8,245 bases of DNA from Clostridiales bacterium (lineage in GTDB: Bacteria > Bacillota > Clostridia > Saccharofermentanales > Saccharofermentanaceae), in the NCBI GenBank assembly GCA_017612755.1, contig JAGAFH010000138.1, forward strand, positions 1 to 8,245, read 5' to 3'. Under the pieces are notes generated by a model. The model was not told the DNA's origin, searched no databases, and was given only the letters and a program-made list of their open reading frames with translations. The position numbers and the translations under genes were made by a program. Positions 1 through 6,601 of this stretch are shown here, piece after piece. The stretch's first letter is position 1; each line of letters starts with the position of its first letter.

Positions 1-198
1 CTCAGTGATACCTGTATCACCAAAAATGGAATTGATGTAATTTACAAAACCCATGCTCCTGGCTGTGGACTCATCACCTGTTTCAGATGACAGAAAGAAT
101 ATCAGATACATCCATGCTAAAGTGATGATCCATAAGACTACGGATGCAACCACATAGAATATTGAAAGATCATTTTCACGGTTTTTCTCTTTCAGCAT
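1..198 (-). CDS. VanZ-family membrane protein, N-terminal 66 codons (runs off the window edge)
   Basis: The frame opens with ATG at 198-196 and stays open to base 1, giving 66 residues. A short charged start (MLKEKNREND) is followed by one hydrophobic segment at about residues 11-36, then FFLSSETGDESTARS at about 34-48. That fits the FSSQ-x-S-type motif after the first helix of VanZ-family proteins. The founding member, VanZ, is linked to teicoplanin resistance, but most family members are uncharacterised membrane proteins, so no resistance role can be claimed. The start lies 3 bases after the smpB stop and has no clear Shine-Dalgarno site, so translation is probably coupled to smpB. The C-terminal helices are outside the window. 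The family call rests on one helix and one motif. Confidence 0.7.
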   Translation of the reverse strand, partial: MLKEKNRENDLSIFYVVASVVLWIITLAWMYLIFFLSSETGDESTARSMGFVNYINSIFGDTGITE

Positions 199-201
199 GG
201 T

Positions 202-663
202 TTAATTATATTTCATAGCCCTTTCTATGTCACGCTTAGCCTGTTTTTTAGCCTCTGCATCACGTTTGTCGTAATTCTTCTTACCTCTGGCCAGTCCTAT
301 CTCAAACTTTACCCTTCCGTCTTTAAAATAGCATTTTGTGGGCACCAGGGTAAGTCCGTCCTGCTTGATGGTAGAAAAAAGCCTGATAATCTCTCTTTTA
401 TGCATCAGGAGCTTTCTTGATCTCATAGGATCGAGATTGTACCTGTTTCCCATCTCATAAGGACTGATATGGACTCCTACAAGCCACATCTCACCCTCTT
501 TTACCGTAACATAGCTGTCTTTGAGGTTGACCTTTCCGGCCCGGAGGCTCTTTACTTCCGTACCGGACAAAACAACTCCGCACTCATATTTTTCCTCGAT
601 AAAATAATCGTGGAAGGCTTTTTTATTCTCAGCTATTATCTTTATTCCTTTACCCGCAGGCAT
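202..663 (-). CDS. smpB: SsrA-binding protein SmpB
   Basis: SmpB binds tmRNA and brings it to stalled ribosomes for trans-translation in the cytoplasm. The product has 153 residues, the usual length. Family landmarks in order (numbering from ATG 663): an OB-fold start with [22 protein letters not shown] at about 34-43, KDSYV just after, [15 protein letters not shown] at about 78-92, [12 protein letters not shown] at about 123-134, then a basic tail ([13 protein letters not shown]) of the kind that folds into the ribosomal decoding centre. I chose ATG 663 rather than the in-frame TTG at 675 because GGAGG lies five bases before the ATG, and the TTG is part of that same site. The gene overlaps the tsaD end by 14 bases. 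The partner RNA gene ssrA is not in this window. Identity is secure. Confidence 0.97.
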   Translation of the reverse strand: MPAGKGIKIIAENKKAFHDYFIEEKYECGVVLSGTEVKSLRAGKVNLKDSYVTVKEGEMWLVGVHISPYEMGNRYNLDPMRSRKLLMHKREIIRLFSTIKQDGLTLVPTKCYFKDGRVKFEIGLARGKKNYDKRDAEAKKQAKRDIERAMKYN

Positions 664-1681
664 TGTTTCCTCCAAGTTTTAATGAGGGCTTTGCATTAAG
701 ATCCAATGAGTCCCTCATGCCGTTAATATACTCGTAATAGCCTGCAGATGCTATCATTGCCCCGTTATCGGTGCAAAGTCCCAATGGCGGATAGCAAAGC
801 TTCAGACCATGTTTTTTGCTGGCCCCGTCAAAAGACTTACGAAGGAATGAGTTGGCACTTACTCCACCGGCAAGACATATGGTCTTTATGCCTGTCTTTT
901 GGGCTGCTTTAAGAGTATTTTCCAGAAGGATATCCGAAAGATGCTGCTGATATGAAGCCGCAAAATCCTTAAGGACGGGCTCTTCTCCCTTCTGCCTCAT
1001 GCCGTTTATCAGATTTAAGGCAGATGTCTTGATACCGCTGAACGAGAAATCAAGTGTATCACCCATATGGGTCTTTGAAAAGGTGTAGGCATGAATATCA
1101 CCGCCCTGGCCGGCCTTATCCATCTTGGGGCCTCCGGGGTAACCCAGGCCGATCACTCTCGAGATCTTATCTATGGCCTCCCCTGCCGCATCGTCACGGG
1201 TCTTCCCCAGGACTTCAAGATCGAGATAATCTTTAACATGAACAATGGCCGTATTTCCACCGCTTACACAAAGGCAGAGAAAAGGCGGCTCAAGTTCCGG
1301 AAAAGCCAGATAGTTGGCACATATATGTCCGTGGAGATGGTTAACACCCACTAAGGGTTTTCCGGAAGCAGCACATAGTCCTTTTGCGGCAGAAAGGCCT
1401 ACAAGAAGCGCTCCTACAAGGCCGGGGCCGTAAGTTACGGCTACCGCATCTATATCAGAAAGAGCCATTCCGGCTTCCTTTAGTGCATTTTCTATACAGG
1501 GATAGACAGCATCCACATGCATCCTGGAAGCGATCTCAGGAACTACTCCCCCGTACTGCTCGTGGAAATCAGCCTGGGAAGCAATGATATTACTTACTAT
1601 CTCCCTGCCGTTTCTGACAACGGAACAGGCAGTCTCATCACATGAAGATTCAATACCGAGGATGAATATATCTTTTCCCAT
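650..1681 (-). CDS. tsaD: tRNA N6-adenosine threonylcarbamoyltransferase TsaD
   Basis: TsaD transfers threonylcarbamoyl from threonylcarbamoyl-AMP to A37 of ANN-decoding tRNAs (t6A), working with TsaB and TsaE, neither of which is in this window. The 343-residue length is normal. Visible ASKHA/Kae1 landmarks: [11 protein letters not shown] at about 7-17, [12 protein letters not shown] at 44-55, the metal-binding HxxxH as H115-LHG-H119, SGGNT at 140-144, [10 protein letters not shown] at 163-172, FSFSGIKT at 212-219, AGGVSAN at 271-277, and the third metal ligand D305 in CTDNGAMIA. No key residue is missing. ATG 1681 has AAGGAG seven bases upstream, within the last codons of the preceding hydrolase gene, whose stop is 4 bases away. 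The 3' end overlaps smpB. This is an essential gene in many bacteria. Confidence 0.98.
   Translation of the reverse strand: MGKDIFILGIESSCDETACSVVRNGREIVSNIIASQADFHEQYGGVVPEIASRMHVDAVYPCIENALKEAGMALSDIDAVAVTYGPGLVGALLVGLSAAKGLCAASGKPLVGVNHLHGHICANYLAFPELEPPFLCLCVSGGNTAIVHVKDYLDLEVLGKTRDDAAGEAIDKISRVIGLGYPGGPKMDKAGQGGDIHAYTFSKTHMGDTLDFSFSGIKTSALNLINGMRQKGEEPVLKDFAASYQQHLSDILLENTLKAAQKTGIKTICLAGGVSANSFLRKSFDGASKKHGLKLCYPPLGLCTDNGAMIASAGYYEYINGMRDSLDLNAKPSLKLGGNNACG
669..675 (-). promoter_or_regulatory. Shine-Dalgarno site that sets the smpB start
   Basis: On the minus strand TTGGAGG is followed by five bases and then ATG (663-661). The site lies inside the last codons of tsaD. It makes ATG 663 the likely start and excludes the TTG at 675, which would have its start codon inside the ribosome-binding site. 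Confidence 0.85.
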
Positions 1682-1685
1682 AAGA

Positions 1686-2720
1686 TCACTCCTTGATAAA
1701 GAAAGATGTCATAAAATCCATGACGGTATCGATATATGTATCCTTACCTATCCTGAAAGACTCAAGATAACCGGCTCCGGGGACCATCAGGGATGTGGTG
1801 ATACCGGAGTTAAGCCTGTTCCTTTCAGTAACCAGCTGGGATATCTTATCAGCGCCGATGAAAGTATCATGGCCTCCGTAGATGATACATACCGGTACGG
1901 GCAGCCTTGAGATCTCGGCAACCAGATTAACAGGTTCTGTACCGCCGGTAGAGACCCTGATGGCATAAGGAACAAAATGCTGGGTAATAACGCCGAGAAA
2001 CTCATTCTGTGTGACTACAGGCTTAATATAGTCGTCGGAATTCTTGGCAGGAGAATCAAATATCATTCCCCTGATATAGGACTTGTCAAAACCGAGCTTT
2101 AAAAGATCGTCACTATACTCCAGCTGTTCCGCTTCGGTAAGATCCGCATCAAGAAGCTGGTCATAAGCGATAACGCAGGAAGTGCATCCGGTACCGATAC
2201 CGTATAAGACAACGTCTGTCGTGACCGAGATGGATCTTACCTGGGCAATGGCTCCGATAACGTCCTGCCACTCAAGATAACCATAGGCACTTATATCTCC
2301 TTCCGATTCACCGGAATTTCTGAGATCGAAGAGAAATACATTATATCCGTTATCAAGCCACCCTTCGATCATATCGACCATATTGACTCCGAACTGAAGT
2401 CTGTTGTCACCTGTGTTATGGACTACGATAACAGTAGTAATAGGGTCTTCACACTTAAAGAACCAGCCGGAAAGAGTAGTCTGGCCGTCAAAGGATTCAA
2501 AGCTGCAGGTTGAATATGAAGGAAGGATATTTGAAGGAACGTTAGAGATCTCAGTCTTATCCAGGTTCATAAGATTATTGGACGAAAGGACCGTAAGGAC
2601 GATAAAGAAGATAAGAGCTCCGGCAATAAGGCTCAGATAAAGGGCACTTCTGACAATGAAGTTACCGCCTCTTCTTCTCCCCTTTTTCTCTCCTTCTACT
2701 CCGATAAATCCACGTGTCAT
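1686..2720 (-). CDS. Membrane-anchored alpha/beta-hydrolase-fold protein with a degenerate catalytic triad
   Basis: This 344-residue protein has a basic N-terminus (EKKGRRRGG, 11-19) and one hydrophobic helix at about 24-46. By the positive-inside rule the rest probably faces outside the membrane. The downstream part resembles alpha/beta hydrolases of the BAAT/peptidase-S9-like type: VIVVHNTGDNR at 97-107, FLFDLRNSGESEG at 129-141 and VVLYGIGTG at 170-178. The nucleophile elbow GxSxG reads G174-I-G-T-G178, so Gly176 replaces the serine. The acid Asp285 in YGGHD is kept, but the catalytic His position appears to be Tyr318 (PGAGY). Hydrolysis by the usual mechanism is therefore unlikely, and a binding or scaffold role is possible. 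The start overlaps the corA-like stop as ATGA (2717-2720), and only a weak AAGAAG lies upstream. The family call is good; the function is unknown. Confidence 0.85.
   Translation of the reverse strand: MTRGFIGVEGEKKGRRRGGNFIVRSALYLSLIAGALIFFIVLTVLSSNNLMNLDKTEISNVPSNILPSYSTCSFESFDGQTTLSGWFFKCEDPITTVIVVHNTGDNRLQFGVNMVDMIEGWLDNGYNVFLFDLRNSGESEGDISAYGYLEWQDVIGAIAQVRSISVTTDVVLYGIGTGCTSCVIAYDQLLDADLTEAEQLEYSDDLLKLGFDKSYIRGMIFDSPAKNSDDYIKPVVTQNEFLGVITQHFVPYAIRVSTGGTEPVNLVAEISRLPVPVCIIYGGHDTFIGADKISQLVTERNRLNSGITTSLMVPGAGYLESFRIGKDTYIDTVMDFMTSFFIKE
1689..1694 (-). promoter_or_regulatory. Shine-Dalgarno site of tsaD
   Basis: AAGGAG on the minus strand is followed by seven bases and ATG 1681. It is made from the last two codons (Lys-Glu) of the upstream hydrolase-fold gene, just before that gene's TGA. 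This favours translational coupling of the two genes. Confidence 0.75.
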
Positions 2721-3694
2721 AACATGTTTTTCTTCTTAAGGATAAAGGCACTTATAACAACGCTGGCGATGCATCCGAAGAGTAATGCAAAGAAAGGTAT
2801 GGGATTAGATGCAAAAGTATCGTCCCAGGGCATCGGACAGTTCTGACCGAAAAAGCAACCGATCAGATCGGGCATCGTAAGACAGATCGTGGCGGCAGCC
2901 AGGATCTTCATTATGTCATTTACGTTGTTATTGATGATCGAGGCATAAGCGTCAGTGGTGGAACTTACGATATTGGCGTAGATATCAGCCATCTCGTGAG
3001 CCTGCTTATACTCGATAACAACATCCTCAAGAAGGTCCTCATCTTCATCGTAGAGTTTGATGATCCTTCCTCTCATCAGCTTCTCAAGAACAGCCTCGTT
3101 GGATTTAAGGGATGAAGCGAAATATACGAGGGACTTACTGAGTTCAAGGAGTTTATAGAGCTGGTTGTTAGAGATCTCTTTGGCGAGTTCGCTCTCGGCA
3201 ACTTCCAATGTCTTATCGATGAATCTCAAAAGCCTTAAGTATTCCCTGGCAACGGCAAAGAGGATCTGGATAGTAAATCTTGTCCTGAAAGGAATATAAA
3301 GATCCTTGATCCTGTTCTCGATAAAGTGATCGAGTATGGGGGTCTGCTTAAGTGAAACAGTTATTATGTGCTTATCTGCAAGAATGATACCGAGAGGCGT
3401 AGTCTCATACTTGATGAGGTCCTTCTCCCTTCTGGAATAAGGCACGTCAACGATGACAAGAACGATACCTGTATCGTCATCATAGTCGATACGGGGCCTC
3501 TCTTCTTCATCCAAAGGATATCTTAAAAACTCCTGGGGAATATTGAGTTCCGTCTCTATCTTGGAGATCTCGGCTTCCGTAGGAGAAAAAAGATTTATCC
3601 AGCAGTCATTGGTGATGGTATCAGTCTCAGTAGTCCTGTAGATCTGTTTGGAGACAGTCTGCTTTATTTCTGATGATCTGTAGATCTCGAGCAT
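2717..3694 (-). CDS. CorA-family divalent cation transporter-like protein with a GQN variant signature
   Basis: This 325-residue protein has the CorA layout: a soluble alpha/beta N-terminal domain (about 1-140; FLRYPLDEEERPRIDYDDD at 56-74, a typical CorA stretch), a long helical region (about 140-260) with an acidic run LYDEDEDLLED at 214-224, and two C-terminal helices at about 262-282 and 299-318 followed by a short basic tail (KKKNML). CorA proteins form pentameric Mg2+ (or Co2+/Ni2+) channels whose pore mouth carries Gly-Met-Asn after the first helix. Here that position reads FFG283-Q284-N285, followed by CPMP, so Met is replaced by Gln. Substrate and direction of transport cannot be read from sequence. 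ATG 3694 has a strong AAGGAGG six bases upstream. This gene heads the downstream block, behind its own predicted promoter. Confidence 0.9.
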   Translation of the reverse strand: MLEIYRSSEIKQTVSKQIYRTTETDTITNDCWINLFSPTEAEISKIETELNIPQEFLRYPLDEEERPRIDYDDDTGIVLVIVDVPYSRREKDLIKYETTPLGIILADKHIITVSLKQTPILDHFIENRIKDLYIPFRTRFTIQILFAVAREYLRLLRFIDKTLEVAESELAKEISNNQLYKLLELSKSLVYFASSLKSNEAVLEKLMRGRIIKLYDEDEDLLEDVVIEYKQAHEMADIYANIVSSTTDAYASIINNNVNDIMKILAAATICLTMPDLIGCFFGQNCPMPWDDTFASNPIPFFALLFGCIASVVISAFILKKKNML

Positions 3695-3700
3695 AAACGG

Positions 3701-3707
3701 CCTCCTT
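3701..3707 (-). promoter_or_regulatory. Strong Shine-Dalgarno site of the CorA-family gene
   Basis: AAGGAGG on the minus strand lies six bases before ATG 3694, the best ribosome-binding site in the window. It supports 3694 as the start and marks the 5' end of the downstream transcription unit. Confidence 0.85.
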
Positions 3708-3726
3708 CAGATAAAATAGCTAAAGT

Positions 3727-3756
3727 ATTATACCACCAAAAGACTTATTTTTCTAA
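3727..3756 (-). promoter_or_regulatory. Predicted sigma-A promoter (extended -10) for the CorA-hydrolase-tsaD-smpB-vanZ block
   Basis: Read on the minus strand, a consensus TATAAT (3732-3727) is preceded by TGG (3735-3733), giving an extended -10 element. An 18-base spacer upstream is TTAGAA (3756-3751), a poor match to TTGACA at three of six bases. Extended -10 promoters often tolerate a weak -35. The expected start of transcription is near 3720, leaving a leader of about 25 bases with the Shine-Dalgarno site inside it. It lies in the largest intergenic gap of the window (3695-3763). Prediction by pattern only. Confidence 0.7.
3731..3741 (-). repeat. Copy 1 of an 11-base motif shared by the two intergenic gaps
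   Basis: The minus-strand string TTTTGGTGGTA lies upstream of the CorA-family gene and overlaps the extended -10 element. The identical string occurs before the zapA-like gene at 7161-7171. It could be a chance match or a regulator site; nothing else supports either reading. Confidence 0.35.
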
Positions 3757-3763
3757 TATAGAA

Positions 3764-4264
3764 TCAGGAGATGCCTGATGAACCGAAGCCTCCGCCCCTG
3801 TTCTGTCCAATTGCAAGGACGGAATCCACTTCAACCGGAGCAACATAACTTACCCGGGCAAAGACCATCTGGGCAATACGGTCACCCTTCTTTATAAGAT
3901 AAGTTCCGTGCTTACATCCCTTGTCATTAAGGGTGAAGGGGTTCTCATCTGAAGCCTCTTCCCTGATGGAAGCATTATATATGATGACATTGACCTCATC
4001 CCTGTATCCGCAGTCGATGGTTCCGGGGGAATTGGGTACACGAAGAGGTGTCTTGAAGGATATACCGCTCCTGGGCCTGATCTGGACTTCGTATCCGATG
4101 GGGATCGCCATCTTAAGTCCTGTAGGTACAAGAACGCTCTGTCCGGGATGGACGAGGATGTCTTCACAGCTGTAAAGGTCCATGCCGGCATCGCCTTCAT
4201 TAGCATATGTGGGGATGACCGCATCCTCTCTGCATTTTTCGATTGGAAGATCACAAAATTCCAT
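3764..4264 (-). CDS. dut: dUTP diphosphatase (dUTPase)
   Basis: This enzyme hydrolyses dUTP to dUMP and pyrophosphate, keeping uracil out of DNA and feeding dTMP synthesis; the family is a homotrimer. All five motifs are present: I NEGDAGMDLYS at 22-32, II RPRSGIS at 63-69, III GTIDCGYRDEVNV at 81-93 with the catalytic-water Asp84, IV KGDRIAQMVF at 126-135, V NRGGGFGSSG at 155-164. At 166 residues it is longer than the usual 140-150, and the excess sits between motifs III and IV (about residues 99-123, IREEASDENPFTLNDKGCKHG and a few more), predicted to be a surface loop. ATG 4264 follows GGAGGTG at good spacing. That site lies in the last codons of the U32 gene, whose stop is 3 bases upstream. 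No clear terminator follows the gene. Confidence 0.96.
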   Translation of the reverse strand: MEFCDLPIEKCREDAVIPTYANEGDAGMDLYSCEDILVHPGQSVLVPTGLKMAIPIGYEVQIRPRSGISFKTPLRVPNSPGTIDCGYRDEVNVIIYNASIREEASDENPFTLNDKGCKHGTYLIKKGDRIAQMVFARVSYVAPVEVDSVLAIGQNRGGGFGSSGIS

Positions 4265-4267
4265 ATA

Positions 4268-6601
4268 TCACACCTCCGTAAAACATTGGATCACATCATA
4301 TCCCAGCTCTGAAAGAACTGTAGAATCATTATAATCGAAAAGGTTCTTGGCGTCCCCCCATATAGAGGAGGAGCAGTCCGCAGGCCTGGAGATAAGGACA
4401 CATTCATTTCCTGTATCCTTGGAGACCAGCATTACATTATCCCTGTCAAAACATTCCCTGCAGCCGTTCCTGTGACAGCCCAGAGGACAGAAATCACTTT
4501 GCATCCAGGGGATCGGACCTCCGGAGTGGACAAGGACCGTCCCTCCTTTTCCGGATCTTCCTGACATCATATTGATGGTATCTTCAGGGGCCATCTCATA
4601 AGAGATGCAGGCTCCGTCACATCTTTCTAATGTGTAATCTAAAGTTTTACCGTTAAATATGTTGGATCCGAAAGAAGCAAAATGCTTAACCTTTAATCTC
4701 TCATAGATATCAGAACTGCTGTAAACATCAGAGTCGATGATCGCTATAAACTTCTCTCCTACCGCTTCAGAAAAAGCCTGTAAAGCATTGCTTGCAGAAG
4801 AAAAGATCCTGTCATGGAAAGCATCGGGCATAACCACACAAGCCTTTACATCATTGCCTGATATCAGCTCTGTTATCCTCATAAACATCTTCCGGTCCAT
4901 TATGTCAAATATGGAGAAAGCATAGATATCGGCATCTCTTCGAAGATCGCCCTTTATCCTTCTTACAGCCGGGAAATAATAAAGTGATCTGATCTCTTCA
5001 GAAGTCTTAAGGATCTCTCTCTTTACTTCTTCAGAACTTTCAGGAAATCCCGTCATGTGGGATGAAGTAAAGTCGATCTCATTTACCAGGGCATCCGTAA
5101 GTTCTCTTCTTATGTCATTTAAAAGGCTTATGGGACAGCAGGCAGATGTATCTTTAGTGAAATATACTTCTTCAACAGAAAAAGGAGTATTTCCCGTCTT
5201 CATAAACTGGGATCTGATCCTGTCCTCTTCTACGGCATGTCCCTCATAGGAAAGATCCAGGTCCACCGTCTCTGTCTGGGCAAAGACTTCGCTGAATATC
5301 CCTGAAGTGACCCTGGCATTTGCGGAGATCTTACCGTTTTCTATATCTACGGATATAGTTACAGGCGTCTTTCTTATGGCGCTTCCTGAGGAAAAGTCAT
5401 GGCTCATAAGATAGACATTGGCATTTTTATTGAGCTTAGAGATCATATCGGGATGAAGTCCCTTAAGGGTAACGGAGCCTGGGGCTTCATGAACTTTACC
5501 GACCGGGAAGGAACATACTTCCGTATTCTTTTCCCTTATGGAGATATAATCACCTTTTACGGGGATGGGAGATCCTTCCTTTGTCTTTACGGCAATAGTA
5601 CCCTTTTTCGGATCTGAAGAAGAAACAAATCCTATACGGAGGCCGAATTTCCCGACGAATTCACCGGAAAGGAAGTTTTCCTGCTTTTTGCCTGTAAGAT
5701 ACTGGGATGTAAAGTCCCCTCCCCTGTTAAAGTTAACAAGAAGGGCATCTTTTACGTTCTTTACGGTCTCCTTGGAGTATGTGCCCTCATAATATGCGTC
5801 TATAAGGGTCCTGTAGGCTCTGACGGCAGAAGATACATATCCGCTGTCTCTCATCCTCCCCTCGATCTTTAAAGAAGCAACACCGGCCTTTATAAGCTCA
5901 GGTATAAGATCTGCTGAAGATCTGTCCTTGGGAGACAGAAGGTGGCCTGTTCTTAATTCATCCTTTTCGCCGTTTCTTAATATATATTCCTGTCTGCAGG
6001 GCTGGGCGCAGACTCCCCTGTTTCCCGATCTGCTGCCGCTCTTGTTCATAGAAGAGAAAAGACACAGGCCTGAATAACAGACGCAGATGGCGCCGTGGGC
6101 AAAGACTTCAAGCTCTATCCCTTCCCTGGCAGCAAGTCTGGCCCTGTCAGAGATCTCATTTACAGAAAGCTCCCTGGGCACCACTACCCTTCTTACCCCC
6201 ATATCTTTCAGGGCAGAAAAATCATCTCTTGAATAGATGTTCATCTGGGTGCTGGCATGAAGGGGTATCTGGGGATATGTCTTATGGATAAGCTCCAAAA
6301 GCCCCTTATCCTGGATAAGGATAGCATCGATACCTGCGTTATAAGCATCTGAAGCAAGCTCCAGGGCGCTTTCAAGCTCATCATCGTTGACAAGGGTGTT
6401 GAGGGTCAGATAAACAAGGGAACTTCTCCTGTGGGCATATAAGCAGCCCTCGGAGATATCATCCATAGAAAAGTTGTCAGCATTTATCCTGGCATTAAAG
6501 ATATCGGCACCGATATATACGGCATCTGCACCGCTGTCAACGGCAGCCTTCAGGATGGGCAGTGATCCGGCAGGAGCCAGAAGCTCAATCTTTTTTCTCA
6601 T
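4268..6601 (-). CDS. U32-family protein with DUF3656-like region, RlhA-like RNA hydroxylation enzyme
   Basis: Family U32 is named for peptidases, but its studied members RlhA (23S rRNA 5-hydroxycytidine) and TrhP (tRNA 5-hydroxyuridine) are prephenate-dependent RNA hydroxylation factors that need iron-sulfur assembly. The 777-residue product begins KKIELLAPAGS and carries ADAVYIGA, HASTQMNIYS, VVVPRELS, EVFAHGAICVCYSGLC (about 165-180) and SRSGNRGVCAQPCR (190-203), the usual cysteine-rich U32 signature (C173, C175, C180, C198, C202). Next come LLSPKDRSS, SLKIEGRMRDSGYV at 243-256 and NFNRGGDFTSQYL at 290-302. The rest fits the DUF3656 and C-terminal regions of long U32 proteins, with a second cysteine cluster C705, C709, C714, C717. 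Three starts are possible: TTG 6622, ATG 6610, ATG 6601. I prefer 6601, which gives the usual MRKKIELLAPAGS and has GGGAG ten bases upstream. It overlaps the zapA-like gene by 17 bases. The family is sure; the substrate RNA is inferred. Confidence 0.88.
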   Translation of the reverse strand: MRKKIELLAPAGSLPILKAAVDSGADAVYIGADIFNARINADNFSMDDISEGCLYAHRRSSLVYLTLNTLVNDDELESALELASDAYNAGIDAILIQDKGLLELIHKTYPQIPLHASTQMNIYSRDDFSALKDMGVRRVVVPRELSVNEISDRARLAAREGIELEVFAHGAICVCYSGLCLFSSMNKSGSRSGNRGVCAQPCRQEYILRNGEKDELRTGHLLSPKDRSSADLIPELIKAGVASLKIEGRMRDSGYVSSAVRAYRTLIDAYYEGTYSKETVKNVKDALLVNFNRGGDFTSQYLTGKKQENFLSGEFVGKFGLRIGFVSSSDPKKGTIAVKTKEGSPIPVKGDYISIREKNTEVCSFPVGKVHEAPGSVTLKGLHPDMISKLNKNANVYLMSHDFSSGSAIRKTPVTISVDIENGKISANARVTSGIFSEVFAQTETVDLDLSYEGHAVEEDRIRSQFMKTGNTPFSVEEVYFTKDTSACCPISLLNDIRRELTDALVNEIDFTSSHMTGFPESSEEVKREILKTSEEIRSLYYFPAVRRIKGDLRRDADIYAFSIFDIMDRKMFMRITELISGNDVKACVVMPDAFHDRIFSSASNALQAFSEAVGEKFIAIIDSDVYSSSDIYERLKVKHFASFGSNIFNGKTLDYTLERCDGACISYEMAPEDTINMMSGRSGKGGTVLVHSGGPIPWMQSDFCPLGCHRNGCRECFDRDNVMLVSKDTGNECVLISRPADCSSSIWGDAKNLFDYNDSTVLSELGYDVIQCFTEV
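4271..4277 (-). promoter_or_regulatory. Shine-Dalgarno site of dut
   Basis: GGAGGTG on the minus strand, with the GGAGG core eight bases before ATG 4264. It is built from the final Glu-Val codons of the U32-family gene, so the two reading frames are closely coupled. Confidence 0.75.

Noticed and set aside
202..675. Longer smpB starting with TTG at 675 (four extra residues)
   Set aside because: The TTG is part of the TTGGAGG site that serves ATG 663, so it cannot sensibly be the start.
1584..1910. Plus-strand open frame of 108 codons across the tsaD/hydrolase junction
   Set aside because: Antisense to two well-supported genes, with no family resemblance; the tight minus-strand packing leaves no room for it.
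2800..3700. High density of GATC sites, suggesting a Dam-type or phase-variation signal
   Set aside because: By eye the sites arise mostly from frequent ATC (Ile) codons after G-ending codons and from Asp codons in coding DNA; no clustering in intergenic regions was seen.
3736..3763. Possible terminator after dut (CTATATTAG followed by A/T-rich sequence)
   Set aside because: The stem is imperfect and AT-only and no proper T-run follows on the minus strand; it overlaps the predicted -35 region.
3892..4254. A 120-codon minus-strand open frame inside dut
   Set aside because: It runs in another frame of a gene whose five dUTPase motifs are intact; no ribosome-binding site or recognisable domain.
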